A stretch of DNA of 32,816 nt from Planctomyces sp. (GCA_027483145.1 JAIXVG010000389.1:1-32816); one strand, 5' to 3'. Positions 1 to 10,366 are shown, counted from the stretch's first letter. Translations and numbers: made by a program. Notes: generated from the letters alone by a model not told the origin.

Positions 1-1366
1 TGAAGCCCTTACATACCAGCGGATGAACGCGAATGGCGTTCCCTTCCACCAGCGTTGGCTCAAACGCCTGAATCCCCATTCGGTGCAAAGTTGGAGCACG
101 ATTCAACAGCACCGGGTGGTTGCGAATCACTTCTTCCAGAATATCCCACACCTCATCGTCGCGCCGCTCAAGCATCCGCTTGGCGCTTTTAATCGTGTCG
201 GCATGACCCAAATCCTTGAGCCGCCGAATAATAAACGGCTGGTAAAGCTCGAGGGCAATCTTCTTGGGCAGACCGCATTGATGCAGAAGCAGGTCTGGCC
301 CCACGACGATCACGCTACGTGCCGAGTAATCGACACGCTTGCCAAGCAGGTTCTCGCGGAACCGGCCCTGCTTCCCCTTGATCATGTCGGTTAGCGACTT
401 CAGGGGGCGGTTCGAAGACCCCAGCACAGGCCGCTTACAACGGTTGTTATCAAACAGCGCATCGACCGACTGCTGCAACATCCGCTTTTCGTTACGGACA
501 ATCACCTCAGGTGCGTTAAGGTCAACCAGCTTCTTGAGCCGGTTGTTTCGGTTGATGATTCGACGATAGAGGTCGTTCAGGTCGCTAGTCGCAAAGCTGC
601 CACTATCGAGCAGCACCAATGGTCGCAAATCGGGGGGAATCACCGGCACGCATTCAAGCACCATCCATTCAGGACGGTTTTCGCTATCGCGCAGCGCTTC
701 CGAGATCTTCAATCGCTTGATCAGATCCTTCTTTTTCTGCTGACTGGTAGTCTTCTTCAGCTCAACCCGTAACTGAGCGCTCAACTCAACCAGGTTCAGA
801 GTCGCCAATAGGCGCTTGACCGCCTCTGCCCCCATGTCGGCATCGAACGTCCCTTCGCCATACTTCTGCTTTGCCTGGCGACATTCTTCTTCGGTCAACA
901 ACTGGCCAGCCCGCAGCGGAGTATCGCCCGGATCAATCACCACGTAGTCCTGGAAGTAAATCACCTTTTCCAGCGAAGTTGTCTTGAGGTTGAGCAGCGC
1001 ACCCAGCCGGCTGGGCATCGACTTAAAGAACCAGATGTGAACCACTGGCGCTGCGAGCTCGATATGACCCATCCGCTTGCGACGGACGCGGCTGTGTGTC
1101 ACCTTCACACCGCAGCGATCGCAAATCATCCCCTTGTACTTCATCCCGCGATACTTACCGCAGGCGCATTCCCAGTCCTTTTCCGGACCAAAAATTCGCT
1201 CGCAGAACAACCCGTCGCGCTCAGGGCGATAGGTACGGTAGTTGATCGTCTCGGGCTTCTTCACTTCGCCGAACGACCAACTGCGAATATCGTTCGGGCT
1301 CGCGAGGCTGATCTTGATCGCCGAATACTCGTTGACGCGATCGTAACTGGTTTCGCTTGTACTCAT
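1..1366 (-). CDS. rpoC: DNA-directed RNA polymerase subunit beta' (N-terminal part)
   Basis: This is the first 455 codons of the beta' subunit of RNA polymerase; the rest lies beyond the left edge. The ATG at 1366 is preceded by a GAGGAG ribosome binding site. The protein begins [19 protein letters not shown]. The N-terminal zinc-binding cysteines are at about residues 67, 69, 82 and 85 (ECACGKY and ICDRCGVKV). The reading frame continues through the conserved clamp and lid segments, including [19 protein letters not shown] and [17 protein letters not shown] near the cut end, which confirms the family beyond doubt. It follows rpoB on the same strand after a 307-base spacer, the usual rpoBC order. 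The catalytic NADFDGD motif would lie just outside the window. Confidence 0.98.
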   Translation of the reverse strand, partial: MSTSETSYDRVNEYSAIKISLASPNDIRSWSFGEVKKPETINYRTYRPERDGLFCERIFGPEKDWECACGKYRGMKYKGMICDRCGVKVTHSRVRRKRMGHIELAAPVVHIWFFKSMPSRLGALLNLKTTSLEKVIYFQDYVVIDPGDTPLRAGQLLTEEECRQAKQKYGEGTFDADMGAEAVKRLLATLNLVELSAQLRVELKKTTSQQKKKDLIKRLKISEALRDSENRPEWMVLECVPVIPPDLRPLVLLDSGSFATSDLNDLYRRIINRNNRLKKLVDLNAPEVIVRNEKRMLQQSVDALFDNNRCKRPVLGSSNRPLKSLTDMIKGKQGRFRENLLGKRVDYSARSVIVVGPDLLLHQCGLPKKIALELYQPFIIRRLKDLGHADTIKSAKRMLERRDDEVWDILEEVIRNHPVLLNRAPTLHRMGIQAFEPTLVEGNAIRVHPLVCKGF

Positions 1367-1673
1367 TCAGAAGCTCCTCGTTTGGTTTTTCGCAATTGAC
1401 CAACAGGTCATTTGCCCACAGCACCAAAGACCGCAAGGAAGACTCGAAAACCGCCCCATTAATACATTTGCACCGGCCACTCGACCGCACCGGAATAATC
1501 GTCTGGGTTGGATTCAGCATCAGTCGAGCAACACACACTCGACTGGTTATTGAAAACAGACTTGTTTGCAAGGTCACCGATAAGACGCCAGCTCATCGGC
1601 CGATCTGACTGACTGAGTTGGCCAGGCTGACATCGTTTTCACTGTCAGCCGGGCTACTCATCAATCACCCGCT
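1367..1673 (-). other. rpoB-rpoC spacer with two perfect 8-bp hairpins
   Basis: This 307-base spacer has no convincing gene. It holds two perfect inverted repeats. One pairs 1625-1632 with 1643-1650 (GGCTGACA / TGTCAGCC, 10-nt loop), 23 bases after the rpoB stop. The other pairs 1521-1528 with 1538-1545 (CAGTCGAG / CTCGACTG, 9-nt loop). Neither is followed by a T run on the minus strand, so they look more like RNA processing or stability stems than intrinsic terminators. That role is inference. Most bacteria have a much shorter rpoB-rpoC gap. Confidence 0.6.
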
Positions 1674-4600
1674 TCACACCACACTCTTTTCGAGCTGCAT
1701 GTTCAGACACAGACCACGAATTTCGTTGTTAAGAACCTCGAAGCTGGCAGGCGTCCCTGCTTCCAGCGTGTTCTCACCCTTGACCATCGATTCGTAGATC
1801 TTCGTCCGGCCTTCCACATCGTCACTCTTGACGGTGAGAAGTTCCTGCAGAATGTAGGCCGCCCCGTAGGCTTCCAGAGCCCACACTTCCATTTCCCCAA
1901 ACCGCTGACCACCAAAGCGGGCTTTACCACCCAATGGCTGCTGCGTAATGAGCGAGTATGGACCAGTAGCCCGGGCGTGAACCTTGTCTTCAACCAGGTG
2001 GTGCAGCTTCAGCATGTAAATGAAGCCCACCGTGGTCTTCTGCTCGAATGCATCACCCGTTCGACCATCAAACAACTGGGCCTTACCATCTTCTGGCAGA
2101 CCAGCCTGTTTGAGCAGTTCTCGAATTTCTTCTTCGGGCAAGCCATCAAACACTGGGCACTTTGCTCGGAAACCCAACTTCCCTGCGGCCCAGCCAAGGT
2201 GGGTCTCAAGAATCTGACCCACATTCATACGGCTGGGAACCCCCAGCGGGTTCAGAATGATGTCAACTGGAGTTCCATCTTCGAGGAATGGCATATCCTC
2301 AACTGGCAACACCTTCGAAATCACCCCTTTGTTCCCGTGGCGACCCGCCATCTTGTCGCCGACAGAAATCTGACGCTTCTGGGCAACATAAACCTTCACC
2401 ATTTGCAACACGCCGCTTGGCAACTCATCGCCACGCTTCATCGTGTTCAACACGCGATCACGTTGATCGACGGCCTCTTCAACCTGAGGCCAATGCTCCT
2501 TAATGACCTTCTTACATTCCGCCTTCTTCTGCGGGCTACGCAGGTCGAGTGCGTCAAACTTGTTATGGAACTGCTCAGCATAGGCAGCCAGTTGCTTCAC
2601 ATCGTCGATCTTCCGAACTTCCCGGCCGTCATCGTCAGTCAGTTTCTTCTCAAGGACTGACTCAAACTCGCCCAGGAACTTCTTGAAGGCTTCAGCGATG
2701 GCTTCGGCCCCCGTGTCTTCGGCCTTCTTCAGGTCTGCTTCGAATTTCTTGCGATCGGTTTCGCTCAGCGACATCCTACGCGAGAACTTCTCGGTATGAA
2801 TCACGATCCCTTCGACACCACTTGGCACCTCAAGCGACTCGTTCTTCACATCTTCCCCTGCCCGACCAAAAATGGCGTGCAGCAATTTTTCTTCAGGTGT
2901 CAGTTCGGTCTTGGCCTTCGGCGAAACCTTACCAACCAGAATGTCGCCAGGCTCGACATGCGTTCCAATCTGGACGATCCCTTCGTCGTCCAGATGACGC
3001 AATGCCTTTTCGCTGACGTTCGGAATGTCTCGCGTGAATTCTTCCCGACCCAGCTTGGTCTCACGCACTTCGACGTCGAACTCATCGATGTGAATCGAGG
3101 TGTAAACGTCTTCTTTCACCAGACGCTCAGACAGAATAATCGCGTCTTCGAAGTTGAACCCTTCCCACGACATAAACGCCACCAGCACGTTTCGTCCCAG
3201 GGCCAATTCCCCCTGAGCGGTCGCGGCACTGTCGCAGAGGATTTCTCCCTTCTTTACCTTCTGACCAACCTTGACCGTCGGACGCTGATTGAGGCAGGTC
3301 CGCTCGTTCAGGCCAGTATACTTTCGCAGTGGATGCCGCTTGCCGTCGATCTCGACCCAGTTAGCATCCACGTACGTGATCTTGCCAGCCTTCTCGGCCC
3401 TTAGCACCATCCCCGAGTTTTCAGCCACTGGCCTCTCAAGACCTGTCCCCACCAGTGGAGGCTCAGCAATCAAGAGCGGAACGGCCTGCCGCTGCATGTT
3501 CGAACCCATCAGGGCCCGGTTGGCATCGTCGTGTTCCAGGAACGGAATCAGACCAGCCGACACACCAACCATCTGACAGGCCGACACGTCGATGTAATCA
3601 ACATCCTTGGCAGGAATCCACATCACGTCGTTATGGAAGCGGGCCATCACGCGATCTTCACGCAGGCGACCACCAGCTGTCGGCGTATCGGCTGGAGCAA
3701 TGTAAACTCGCGATTCTTCGTCAGCCCGCAACCACTCGACATCTTCCGCAATCTGACAGTTCGTCACTTTGCGGTATGGGGTAATCAAGAAGCCATAATC
3801 GTCAACCTTCGCAAAAATGCTCAGGCTGGAAATCAAGCCGATGTTTGTCCCTTCGGGCGTTTCAATCGGGCAGATACGACCATAGTGTGAAATATGAACG
3901 TCGCGCACTTCGAAGCCCGCACGCTTCCGGTTGAGACCGCCAGGCCCCAAGGCACTCAGCCGACGTTCGTGGGTGAGTGTTGCCAGCGGGTTTGTCTGAT
4001 CGACAACCTGCGACAATTCGCCCCGGCCGAAGAAGTAATCAATCGCGGCGGACACACTCTTTGGATTAACCAGCCCACGTGGAGCCATGTCCTCCACTTC
4101 CTTGAGACTCATTCGCTCCTGCACTGTCCGCCGCAGCTTCAGGAAGCCCTTGCGGATTTCTTCAGCAGCCAACTCGTCAATCGTGCGCAGACGGCGATTA
4201 CCCAGGTTGTCGATGTCGTCCACATGCGCAGACGGATCATTGAGCCGCAGCTTGATGATGTACCGAATGGCATTGATCACGTCGTCCGACTTCAGGGTCA
4301 TCTCGGCGTCAGAGACTTCCTGCAGGAATTTGCGGTTCACGCGGAAACGACCGACGCGGCCCAGCCGGTAACGGTTCACGTCAAAGAATTTCTCTTTGAA
4401 CAGCTCAACCGCTTTTTCAAGCTGAGGCGGATTACCGGGACGCAAACGCTGGTAAATTCGTAGCAGCGCATCTTCGTGCGAGCTGGTGCTATCTTCCAGA
4501 ATACTGTCGAGCGCCATCGTATCGTCGACGTTCTCGATGACTTCAACACTCTTCAAAGTCGACTGGCGAATTTCTTCGGCCAACGGCTTCGTGATCTGGT

Positions 4601-5390
4601 GCCCCAATTCACAGATGATCTCGCCGCAGCGCTCATGGCCAACGGGGTAAACGATGTCTTGTGCGGCATACTTGCCTGACAACGCTTCGATCGCTTCATC
4701 TTTGTTGGTCTTGACGACCTGTACCTTGTAAAACAACCGCAACAAGGCTTCGCTCGAACTGCAGGTTGGCTCCATCGCCCGCAAGAAAGTCATGGCCGAG
4801 AATTTGCCGCTTTGATCAATGCGAATCCCCATGGTTTCGCGCTTGCTGATCACCAGCTCGATCCAGCTCCCACGCTCGGGGATGATACGGCACGAGAATG
4901 ACTTCTTCTCACCTGGCTCTGAGTTGATCACAAAGTCAACACCAGGCGAGCGGTGCAACTGGCTCACAACGACGCGCTCAGCCCCGTTGATGATGAACTC
5001 GCCCCCGCCAATCATAATTGGCAGGTCGCCCAGATAAACTTCTTCTTCGAGCGGCTGCTCTTTAACCAGACGCAGCCAAATGCGGAATGGCCGACCGTAA
5101 GTCAGCCGCAACTGGCGGCATTCCAGCTCGGTGTAACGTGGTTTGCCCAGTTCGTAGCGAACATATTCGAGGCGAAACTTCCCATCGTAGCTTTCGATGG
5201 GAAAGACCTCTCGCATGATTGACTCTAAGCCGCTATCACTCCGCTCGCGTGAGTCCTTATCCAGTTGCAAAAACCGAGCATACGAGTCGGTTTGAATCTT
5301 GGTGAGCTCTGAAACCTCAAAGCTGCCCTGGATTTCTCCAAAGACACGAGTTTCAGTTACAGGAATAACGCGAGTCGAAGGATTTGGCAT
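1674..5390 (-). CDS. rpoB: DNA-directed RNA polymerase subunit beta
   Basis: Full-length beta subunit of RNA polymerase, 1238 residues, starting [20 protein letters not shown]. The hallmarks are present: the protrusion and lobe domains in the first 400 residues, the rifampicin-pocket region at about 455-510 ([19 protein letters not shown], then [19 protein letters not shown]), the [15 protein letters not shown] segment, and near the C-terminus [19 protein letters not shown] and [19 protein letters not shown]. It lies between rplL and rpoC as in most bacteria. The start follows only a weak purine run (GAGAG). Compared with E. coli, four rifampicin-pocket positions differ: V462, V463, T466 and A470 replace Phe514, Met515, Asn518 and Ser522. 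No truncation or frameshift is visible. Confidence 0.99.
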   Translation of the reverse strand: MPNPSTRVIPVTETRVFGEIQGSFEVSELTKIQTDSYARFLQLDKDSRERSDSGLESIMREVFPIESYDGKFRLEYVRYELGKPRYTELECRQLRLTYGRPFRIWLRLVKEQPLEEEVYLGDLPIMIGGGEFIINGAERVVVSQLHRSPGVDFVINSEPGEKKSFSCRIIPERGSWIELVISKRETMGIRIDQSGKFSAMTFLRAMEPTCSSSEALLRLFYKVQVVKTNKDEAIEALSGKYAAQDIVYPVGHERCGEIICELGHQITKPLAEEIRQSTLKSVEVIENVDDTMALDSILEDSTSSHEDALLRIYQRLRPGNPPQLEKAVELFKEKFFDVNRYRLGRVGRFRVNRKFLQEVSDAEMTLKSDDVINAIRYIIKLRLNDPSAHVDDIDNLGNRRLRTIDELAAEEIRKGFLKLRRTVQERMSLKEVEDMAPRGLVNPKSVSAAIDYFFGRGELSQVVDQTNPLATLTHERRLSALGPGGLNRKRAGFEVRDVHISHYGRICPIETPEGTNIGLISSLSIFAKVDDYGFLITPYRKVTNCQIAEDVEWLRADEESRVYIAPADTPTAGGRLREDRVMARFHNDVMWIPAKDVDYIDVSACQMVGVSAGLIPFLEHDDANRALMGSNMQRQAVPLLIAEPPLVGTGLERPVAENSGMVLRAEKAGKITYVDANWVEIDGKRHPLRKYTGLNERTCLNQRPTVKVGQKVKKGEILCDSAATAQGELALGRNVLVAFMSWEGFNFEDAIILSERLVKEDVYTSIHIDEFDVEVRETKLGREEFTRDIPNVSEKALRHLDDEGIVQIGTHVEPGDILVGKVSPKAKTELTPEEKLLHAIFGRAGEDVKNESLEVPSGVEGIVIHTEKFSRRMSLSETDRKKFEADLKKAEDTGAEAIAEAFKKFLGEFESVLEKKLTDDDGREVRKIDDVKQLAAYAEQFHNKFDALDLRSPQKKAECKKVIKEHWPQVEEAVDQRDRVLNTMKRGDELPSGVLQMVKVYVAQKRQISVGDKMAGRHGNKGVISKVLPVEDMPFLEDGTPVDIILNPLGVPSRMNVGQILETHLGWAAGKLGFRAKCPVFDGLPEEEIRELLKQAGLPEDGKAQLFDGRTGDAFEQKTTVGFIYMLKLHHLVEDKVHARATGPYSLITQQPLGGKARFGGQRFGEMEVWALEAYGAAYILQELLTVKSDDVEGRTKIYESMVKGENTLEAGTPASFEVLNNEIRGLCLNMQLEKSVV

Positions 5391-5600
5391 TCGAGTCTCT
5401 CTGCGGATGAATGTAACGGTTGCCGACTTTATCAGCCGAAATAACCAATAAGCATCTGGGGGAACTCATTCACCACACAATGCTGGCTAATCGGCCACAA
5501 AAACGATCAGGCGACCGCCCTAACCCGAGGTCATTGGCTACCCGGAACTAATCAGGCAGACCGACGAACTTCAGGAGAAGGAGCCCATTTCATGAATTGC

Positions 5601-5661
5601 AAAAATCATCGAAACGTAGTCAACGTTTCTCACTAACAGGCGGTATCCGACAGCCTGTTAG
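5601..5661 (-). terminator. Double hairpin upstream of rpoB, possible attenuator
   Basis: Read on the minus strand, a perfect 9-bp stem (5653-5661 with 5633-5641, CTAACAGGC / GCCTGTTAG, 11-nt loop) is followed at once by a perfect 7-bp stem (5623-5629 with 5611-5617, GAAACGT / ACGTTTC, 5-nt loop). A run of five T residues (complement of 5601-5605) comes five bases later. The second stem is not GC-rich, so termination would be partial at best. It sits about 210 bases before the rpoB start. Confidence 0.45.
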
Positions 5662-5822
5662 GAACGTCTTTGATCGCAGCAGCCGGTTGACGAGCCAGCC
5701 TACGCAGATCGATGTTTTCAATTACCGGTATCAAAACAAATCACCACTGGCTGACAAAACGCCATACCAGCGACGACCATTCAAACTCGACTTAAAGTCG
5801 CAGCTAACCAACAACCGTATTG

Positions 5823-5876
5823 CCCGGGATCATGTTGCCGCCCGGGATCATGTTGCCGCCCAGCATCATGTTGCCC
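5823..5876. repeat. 18-bp tandem repeat, three copies
   Basis: Two identical copies of CCCGGGATCATGTTGCCG (5823-5840 and 5841-5858) are followed by a third copy with three differences (5859-5876). The period is a multiple of three. On the minus strand it encodes an alternating GGNMIP-type hexapeptide in a short open frame that begins at an ATG at 5953 (MATQMHNGD...) or a TTG at 6007 and ends at 5804. There are no spacers, so it is not a CRISPR. Whether the frame is translated cannot be told from the sequence. Confidence 0.8.
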
Positions 5877-5901
5877 AAGATCGTAGTGACAGCTGAAACG
5901 C

Positions 5902-5932
5902 AAAAGGTGATGCACCCGTTGGAGGCATCACC
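5902..5932 (-). terminator. Terminator-like hairpin downstream of rplL
   Basis: On the minus strand a perfect 8-bp stem, GGTGATGC (5925-5932) with GCATCACC (5906-5913), closes an 11-nt loop and is followed immediately by TTTT (complement of 5902-5905). It lies about 155 bases after the rplL stop. The short T run suggests leaky termination, as expected for a signal that lets part of the transcription pass into rpoBC. Confidence 0.5.
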
Positions 5933-6085
5933 ATTGTGCATTTGAGTTGCCATCCTGCCAAATTCAATCGGCCAAATTGAACTAGCAACCGCGACGAACC
6001 GAGACAACTGGCTGGCTGTGCGGCGGGCCTATTAACCACCCGAAACTGAGCGCAATTACTAAGCCCGCACTAACACGAAACTAGA

Positions 6086-6499
6086 CTACTTGACGTCAGC
6101 CTTACCACCCGAGGCTTCAATCTCAGCCTTGAGCTTGGCAGCATCTTCCTTCGACAGACCGGTCTTGAGTGGCTTGGGCACCCCTTCAACCAAGTCCTTG
6201 GCTTCCTTCAGGCCGAGGCCGGTCGCGGCTCGCACGACCTTAATCACGCCGATCTTGTTATCGCCGAATCCGGTCAGGATCACGTCGAATTCGGTCTTCT
6301 CTTCAACAGCTGGAGCAGCAGCACCGCCGCCAGCACCAGGTGCGGCCGCCATGACCACACCACCACCCGCTGGTTCGATCCCGTGAACTTGCTTCAGGTA
6401 ATCGGCCAAAGCCTTTGCCTGAAGAAGGGTCAAACCAACGATCTTGTCACCCAACTCTTGTGTCGCGGCGTCGAATGCCGTCGCCTCTGCAGTCGCCAT
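6086..6499 (-). CDS. rplL: 50S ribosomal protein L7/L12
   Basis: The L7/L12 stalk protein recruits translation GTPases to the ribosome. It has 137 residues, slightly longer than the usual 120-130. The order of parts is typical: an N-terminal dimerisation helix region (about 1-45), a flexible Ala/Gly/Pro hinge (about 46-66, including [12 protein letters not shown]), and the C-terminal domain from about residue 67 ([39 protein letters not shown]), which carries the elongation-factor-binding surface. It follows rplJ by 214 bases. No clear Shine-Dalgarno site precedes the ATG at 6499. Confidence 0.98.
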   Translation of the reverse strand: MATAEATAFDAATQELGDKIVGLTLLQAKALADYLKQVHGIEPAGGGVVMAAAPGAGGGAAAPAVEEKTEFDVILTGFGDNKIGVIKVVRAATGLGLKEAKDLVEGVPKPLKTGLSKEDAAKLKAEIEASGGKADVK

Positions 6500-6713
6500 G
6501 AGAACTCAAACCCTTTCTTAGCGTATTCACGCCCATACCAACGGTCTTGCCGCCGCGAACCAGAACTAAACCACCAGACCTTTTCCGGAAACCAACCCAC
6601 AATCTGAAATAGCAGCGAGCTGCTGCAAAACCAAACCCAGGCAAATTCCAAAAGGCCTAACTCAAACCAACCACGTCTACGTTTCGAAAAACGCCGATGA
6701 AACACCAACATCA

Positions 6714-7256
6714 TTATGACGCAGCAGGCTCCGCCGCTGCATCGTCTGTCTTTTCTGCAATCGCCTGAACCTGACCAGCCAAACGTCCCCCAGCTCCCAA
6801 CAAGGCACCACCCAAACGGGCCCCAGGAGATAGAAACAGCGTGACCAACTGCCCCAGCAGTTCCTTCTTACCAGGACTCTTGCTTAAGGCGTCAACTTCC
6901 TGGGCGCTCAACGCCGTTCCGCTGAGTGTCCCACCCTTGATCGCCAGATTCTTAACGTCCTTAGCCGACGCAACAATCTCCTTCGCCAGCGCTACGATAT
7001 CTTCACCACCCCAAATCAGGGTTGAAGCACCTGTGAGCGCCTTATCGAGCGAAGTAATCCCAATGTCAGCCAAAGCACGACGGGCAACGGCGTTCTTGAC
7101 GCCCAACGCCCGAATCTTCTTCTTGTGAAGGGCCAAACGCCACTTGTTCTCGGTGAACGCTTCGACCTTCGACGAATCAACGACCAACAGATCGCGGCAA
7201 TCGCCGATCTGCGAGCGAATTTCGTTGATCATCATCTGCTTAACGTGTTTGCTCAT
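6714..7256 (-). CDS. rplJ: 50S ribosomal protein L10
   Basis: L10 forms the base of the ribosomal stalk and binds L7/L12 dimers through its C-terminal helix. The protein has 180 residues. It starts MSKHVKQMMINEIRSQIGDC and contains the conserved core around residues 20-100 (KNAVARRALADIG, LIWGGEDIVALAKEIV). An Ala-rich tail ends the protein. It lies between rplA and rplL as in other bacteria. The 136-base leader upstream could carry the site at which L10 usually represses its own operon; see the separate entry. Confidence 0.97.
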   Translation of the reverse strand: MSKHVKQMMINEIRSQIGDCRDLLVVDSSKVEAFTENKWRLALHKKKIRALGVKNAVARRALADIGITSLDKALTGASTLIWGGEDIVALAKEIVASAKDVKNLAIKGGTLSGTALSAQEVDALSKSPGKKELLGQLVTLFLSPGARLGGALLGAGGRLAGQVQAIAEKTDDAAAEPAAS

Positions 7257-7332
7257 GATCGCCCGCTCAAACTTCCCGCCAAAACAGCGAGGAGAAATCT
7301 ACTAAACAAATCTGACTCTAAAACCCTTCGGT

Positions 7333-7369
7333 CCCGCACTTTGCTCAACCGGGCAGCCGTTGCTCGGCT
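7333..7369 (-). promoter_or_regulatory. Possible L10 leader structure
   Basis: The spacer before rplJ (7257-7392) contains two adjacent stems on the minus strand: AGCCG/CGGCT (7355-7369, 5-nt loop) and CCCG/CGGG (7333-7336 with 7350-7353). L10 leaders, bound by the L10-L12 complex, occur at this place in many bacteria. I recognise the position and the paired stems but not the exact conserved motif, so this is a tentative call. Confidence 0.3.
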
Positions 7370-7392
7370 ACAGGAAGCCTCTCGGCCAATCG

Positions 7393-8097
7393 TTAGATCG
7401 CAACCACCGAAACCGCTGGACTCATAGTCGCTGCCAGCACAACATTTCGGATGTACTGACCTTTTGATGTCGAAGGCTTCAGAGATCGGACATACTTCAA
7501 CAAAGCTTCGGTGTTCTCAACCAATTGCTGCTCGGTGAAGCTGATCTTGCCAACCACACAGTGGACATTGCCACCAGCGTCGACGCGGAACTCAACCTTA
7601 CCAGCCCGGTATTCCTTGACGGCTCCAGCCACATCAGCGGTCACCGTTCCAGCTCGTGGTGACGGCATCAGTCCGCGAGGACCAAGGACTCGCCCGAGCG
7701 GACCAACCACACCCATCATGTCTGGGGTGGCAATCGCCACATCAAAATCGACCCAGCCTTCCTTGATCTTGTCTGCAAGCTCCTTGCCACCGACGAACTC
7801 GGCCCCAGCCTGCTGGGCAATAGCCACATTGTCACCCTGGGCAAACACCAGAACCCGCTTGGCCTTACCAATCCCGTGAGGAAGAACGATCGAGCCACGA
7901 ACAATCTGGTCAGCCTGGCGAGGATCAACACCCAACCTCACCGAAAGGGCAACGGTCTGATCGAACTTGCAGGGCTTGATCGTCTTGGGGAGACCAGCTT
8001 CAAACGACTTGAGCGCCGCCACTGCAGCTGGAAGCTCAACCACGCCAACCTTGGCCGCTTCGCTAGTAAGATGACGCATCCGCTTCGACTGACGCAT
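7393..8097 (-). CDS. rplA: 50S ribosomal protein L1
   Basis: L1 binds 23S rRNA at the E-site stalk and is often a repressor of the L11-L1 mRNA. The 234-residue protein has the usual length. Recognisable segments are [40 protein letters not shown] and, at about residues 125-145, the signature [20 protein letters not shown] followed by [11 protein letters not shown]. An in-frame stop (TGA) lies three codons before the ATG at 8097, which fixes the start. It follows rplK by 67 bases and precedes rplJ. Confidence 0.98.
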   Translation of the reverse strand: MRQSKRMRHLTSEAAKVGVVELPAAVAALKSFEAGLPKTIKPCKFDQTVALSVRLGVDPRQADQIVRGSIVLPHGIGKAKRVLVFAQGDNVAIAQQAGAEFVGGKELADKIKEGWVDFDVAIATPDMMGVVGPLGRVLGPRGLMPSPRAGTVTADVAGAVKEYRAGKVEFRVDAGGNVHCVVGKISFTEQQLVENTEALLKYVRSLKPSTSKGQYIRNVVLAATMSPAVSVVAI

Positions 8098-8164
8098 GAT
8101 TAGCTCTCAACATCCACAAACAAGAACCGACGACCGCCGCACAACTCACCCAAGCAGCCAACAA

Positions 8165-8599
8165 CTAATCAACAACTTCCAAGCCGATACTGCGGGCCGT
8201 CCCAGCAATAATTCGCGATGCAGCATCAAGATCAGAGGCATTCAAGTCAGCCATCTTCACCTTGGCAATTTCAGCACACTGAGCCCTGGTGACCGAACCA
8301 ACCTTCTCCGACTTATGACTGCTCGCCCCTTTGGCAATCTGAGCAGCCTGCTTCAGCAACACCGAAGCCGGAGGACTCTTCAAAATGAAGGTAAAGCTAC
8401 GATCTTCGAAAATCGTGATAACCACGGGCACGATCATGCCATTCAGATCACGAGTCTTCTCGTTGAACTGACTGACGAACTGCCCGATATTAACCCCGTG
8501 AGGTCCAAGAGCCGTACCAACTGGTGGAGCAGGCGTAGCCTTCCCCCCAGCGATCTGGACTTTCACTTGGGCCTTGATCTTCGCTTCTTTTTTTGCCAT
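8165..8599 (-). CDS. rplK: 50S ribosomal protein L11
   Basis: L11 forms the GTPase-associated centre with 23S rRNA and is needed for the stringent response. The protein has 144 residues, the normal length. The N-terminal domain carries the proline-rich linker ([20 protein letters not shown], about residues 22-41) and the C-terminal rRNA-binding domain ends with [21 protein letters not shown] small stem (8614-8627, CGCCT/AGGCG) lies just upstream of the start; in E. coli L1 represses translation at the rplK leader, but I cannot confirm an L1 site here. Confidence 0.98.
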   Translation of the reverse strand: MAKKEAKIKAQVKVQIAGGKATPAPPVGTALGPHGVNIGQFVSQFNEKTRDLNGMIVPVVITIFEDRSFTFILKSPPASVLLKQAAQIAKGASSHKSEKVGSVTRAQCAEIAKVKMADLNASDLDAASRIIAGTARSIGLEVVD

Positions 8600-8722
8600 T
8601 CCAAAACTCTTATCGCCTAATCAGGCGTTTATTCAAAACTTGAGCGTTCAACTTCAAATATCACTCGCCGCCCAACACCAACTACAACTTCCGCGGCACG
8701 GGCAACCTACCTCGCATACCGA

Positions 8723-9301
8723 CTAAACCCGTTCGACCTGCCAGTACTCAAGCTCGACAGGGGTCGAGCGTCCGAAGATTTCTACCAGAACCGTCACCTT
8801 ACCGTTGGTCTCGTCAACTGAATCGACAGGCCCTTCGAAATCGGCGAAGGTCCCCTCTTTAATCTTCACTTGTTCGCCAGTGGTGAATTCGACCTTTAGT
8901 CGAGGTGCCGTCACCTCAGGCTTGTTGTCTTCACCAACCCGCAGCATTCGATCGATTTCATTCTGAGGCATTGGAAGAGGTTTGCCTCCCGCCCCAGTAA
9001 AATCCCCGACGCCACCCGTTGTTCTCACCAAGTACCAGGAGTCATCATTCAAGACCATCTGCACCATCAGATAGCCAGGATAGAGCTTTTGCTCGATGAC
9101 CTTCTTTTTGCCAGATTTGGTGTCGACGATCTTTTCAACCGGAATGACGATGTCACCAAAGAACTCTTCCAAACCCTCCTGGCGAATCCGCCGCAAGAGC
9201 GACTCGCGAATCGACTTTTCTCGGTTGCTCTGAACCTTCAAAACGTACCACAGCTTCTCTGTGGCATTCGTTTCAGAGGTCGTCGCGGGAACATCGGTCA
9301 T
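8723..9301 (-). CDS. nusG: Transcription termination/antitermination protein NusG
   Basis: NusG binds RNA polymerase, suppresses pausing and links it to Rho or the ribosome. I chose the ATG at 9301 (192 residues, [20 protein letters not shown]) because GAGAAGAG precedes it at a suitable distance; an in-frame ATG at 9334 would add 11 residues and has no such site. The NGN domain spans about residues 16-120 ([33 protein letters not shown]) and the KOW domain about 140-192 ([20 protein letters not shown]). It lies between secE and rplK, the standard order. Confidence 0.97.
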   Translation of the reverse strand: MTDVPATTSETNATEKLWYVLKVQSNREKSIRESLLRRIRQEGLEEFFGDIVIPVEKIVDTKSGKKKVIEQKLYPGYLMVQMVLNDDSWYLVRTTGGVGDFTGAGGKPLPMPQNEIDRMLRVGEDNKPEVTAPRLKVEFTTGEQVKIKEGTFADFEGPVDSVDETNGKVTVLVEIFGRSTPVELEYWQVERV

Positions 9302-9604
9302 GCTGCTCTTCTCGTTCCCTGCCAAGGACTGCATTCAGCAGCGAACCGCGGCGGGGGAAATCTGGATTATTTTGCGTTTGGCCTGAAAAATCAATCGACT
9401 ACCGAAAAAACTCGTCTTGCAAACACGATGATTGCATTAACAACCCGATTTTGGCTCCGCAGATAGCCCAGTTGGTATTCGCCAGCTGTCGTCAGAAGGC
9501 GTTTTGCCACAGAGTCTTCTGGCAAAATCTCTGGCGGGCGGCAGCCGCTTTAAGCAAGCGGAACTTGTCGCATCGGCTGAACTTCCGCGTCGACTAGGGG
9601 CCAA
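9302..9604 (-). other. secE-nusG spacer with hairpins
   Basis: This 303-base spacer has no gene. It holds two small stems: TTTTGCCA/TGGCAAAA (9502-9509 with 9520-9527, 10-nt loop) and CCGCTT/AAGCGG (9545-9550 with 9556-9561). Neither is followed by a T run on the minus strand. I see no clear promoter. Confidence 0.45.
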
Positions 9605-10048
9605 CTAAATGCGAAGCACTCCAATTGCCCCCAGGATGTACTGCCAGAGAATATCGTACAGAAACAACACCAGACTAAGGCTGGCCATGCAGGAAACAAC
9701 CACGACCGTCGCCCGGTACAGCTCAGACCGGCCGGTCCAGCTCACCTTGACCATCTCCCCTTCCACATCAATCAGAAAGTCGGCGAATGCGGGGAGATGA
9801 ATCGCCCGAAACGACAACCACAAACCAACGGCTGCTATTCCTACCGGTACGCCAACTCGAATTGGCTGCGAATAGTCACCGAAGATTCTCAGCGAGGCCG
9901 TCCAACAGCCGAGAACCACCGCCGTTGCCAATGCCAGCCCAGTCAGCAGCCGGACAAGCCGCCCCTGATTTCGTTTGTAGAGTTCGGCCGATACGATCGA
10001 ACCCAATAAACTCAGTCGCTCAGCTCTCGCCATCCAAGTATTTCCCAC
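9605..10048 (-). CDS. secE: Preprotein translocase subunit SecE
   Basis: SecE stabilises the SecY protein-conducting channel in the inner membrane. Up to 147 residues, with three predicted membrane segments at about 34-57, 63-83 and 112-141, as in the longer E. coli-type SecE. The diagnostic part is the amphipathic helix and hinge before the last segment, about residues 90-115: FLIDVEGEMVKVSWTGRSEL. The first start is a GTG at 10048; an ATG at 10033, five codons later, is equally possible and gives 142 residues. Its place between tRNA-Trp and nusG supports the call. Confidence 0.93.
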   Translation of the reverse strand: MGNTWMARAERLSLLGSIVSAELYKRNQGRLVRLLTGLALATAVVLGCWTASLRIFGDYSQPIRVGVPVGIAAVGLWLSFRAIHLPAFADFLIDVEGEMVKVSWTGRSELYRATVVVVSCMASLSLVLFLYDILWQYILGAIGVLRI

Positions 10049-10256
10049 GCTTCGCCAGAGCTAAGCGATCAATAGACTGCTCGTCAATTTCAGGATGAAA
10101 CACGTAAAGAAACAGACGAAACGAAGTGACGTCAACCAGATTACAGAAGAGCACACACCAGAAGGCAAATCACGGCCTGACCTCGCAGATCAAATTCTCG
10201 CGAGTCCTGTTCCGACCATCTCGCAGCCAGCCAGGAAGCGGCCCTTCACAAAACAG

Positions 10257-10332
<76 letters not shown>

Positions 10333-10366
10333 ACTCGCTCTTCTGAACAACTGCAGAGCGATTTGA

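Larger units (their letters stand above)
5391..6085 (-). other. Long rplL-rpoB spacer
   Basis: These 695 bases between rplL and rpoB hold no gene I can support. They contain a terminator-like hairpin soon after rplL, a three-copy 18-bp tandem repeat and a double hairpin nearer rpoB; each is listed separately. A minus-strand reading frame of 49 to 67 codons crosses the repeat, but it matches nothing I recognise. In E. coli this gap is where transcription partly stops so that less RNA polymerase than ribosomal protein is made. The hairpins here would fit such a role, which is inference. Confidence 0.5.

Noticed and set aside
1221-1577. Minus-strand frame of 118 codons overlapping the rpoC start
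   Set aside because: It is out of frame with rpoC, which has a clear start and ribosome binding site at 1366.
1977-2660. Plus-strand open frame of 227 codons inside rpoB
   Set aside because: It is antisense to a certain gene and has no family features. The frames at 2796-3404 and 3894-4463 are rejected for the same reason.
5823-5876. Possible CRISPR array
   Set aside because: The three 18-bp units are directly adjacent with no spacers and no cas genes are present.
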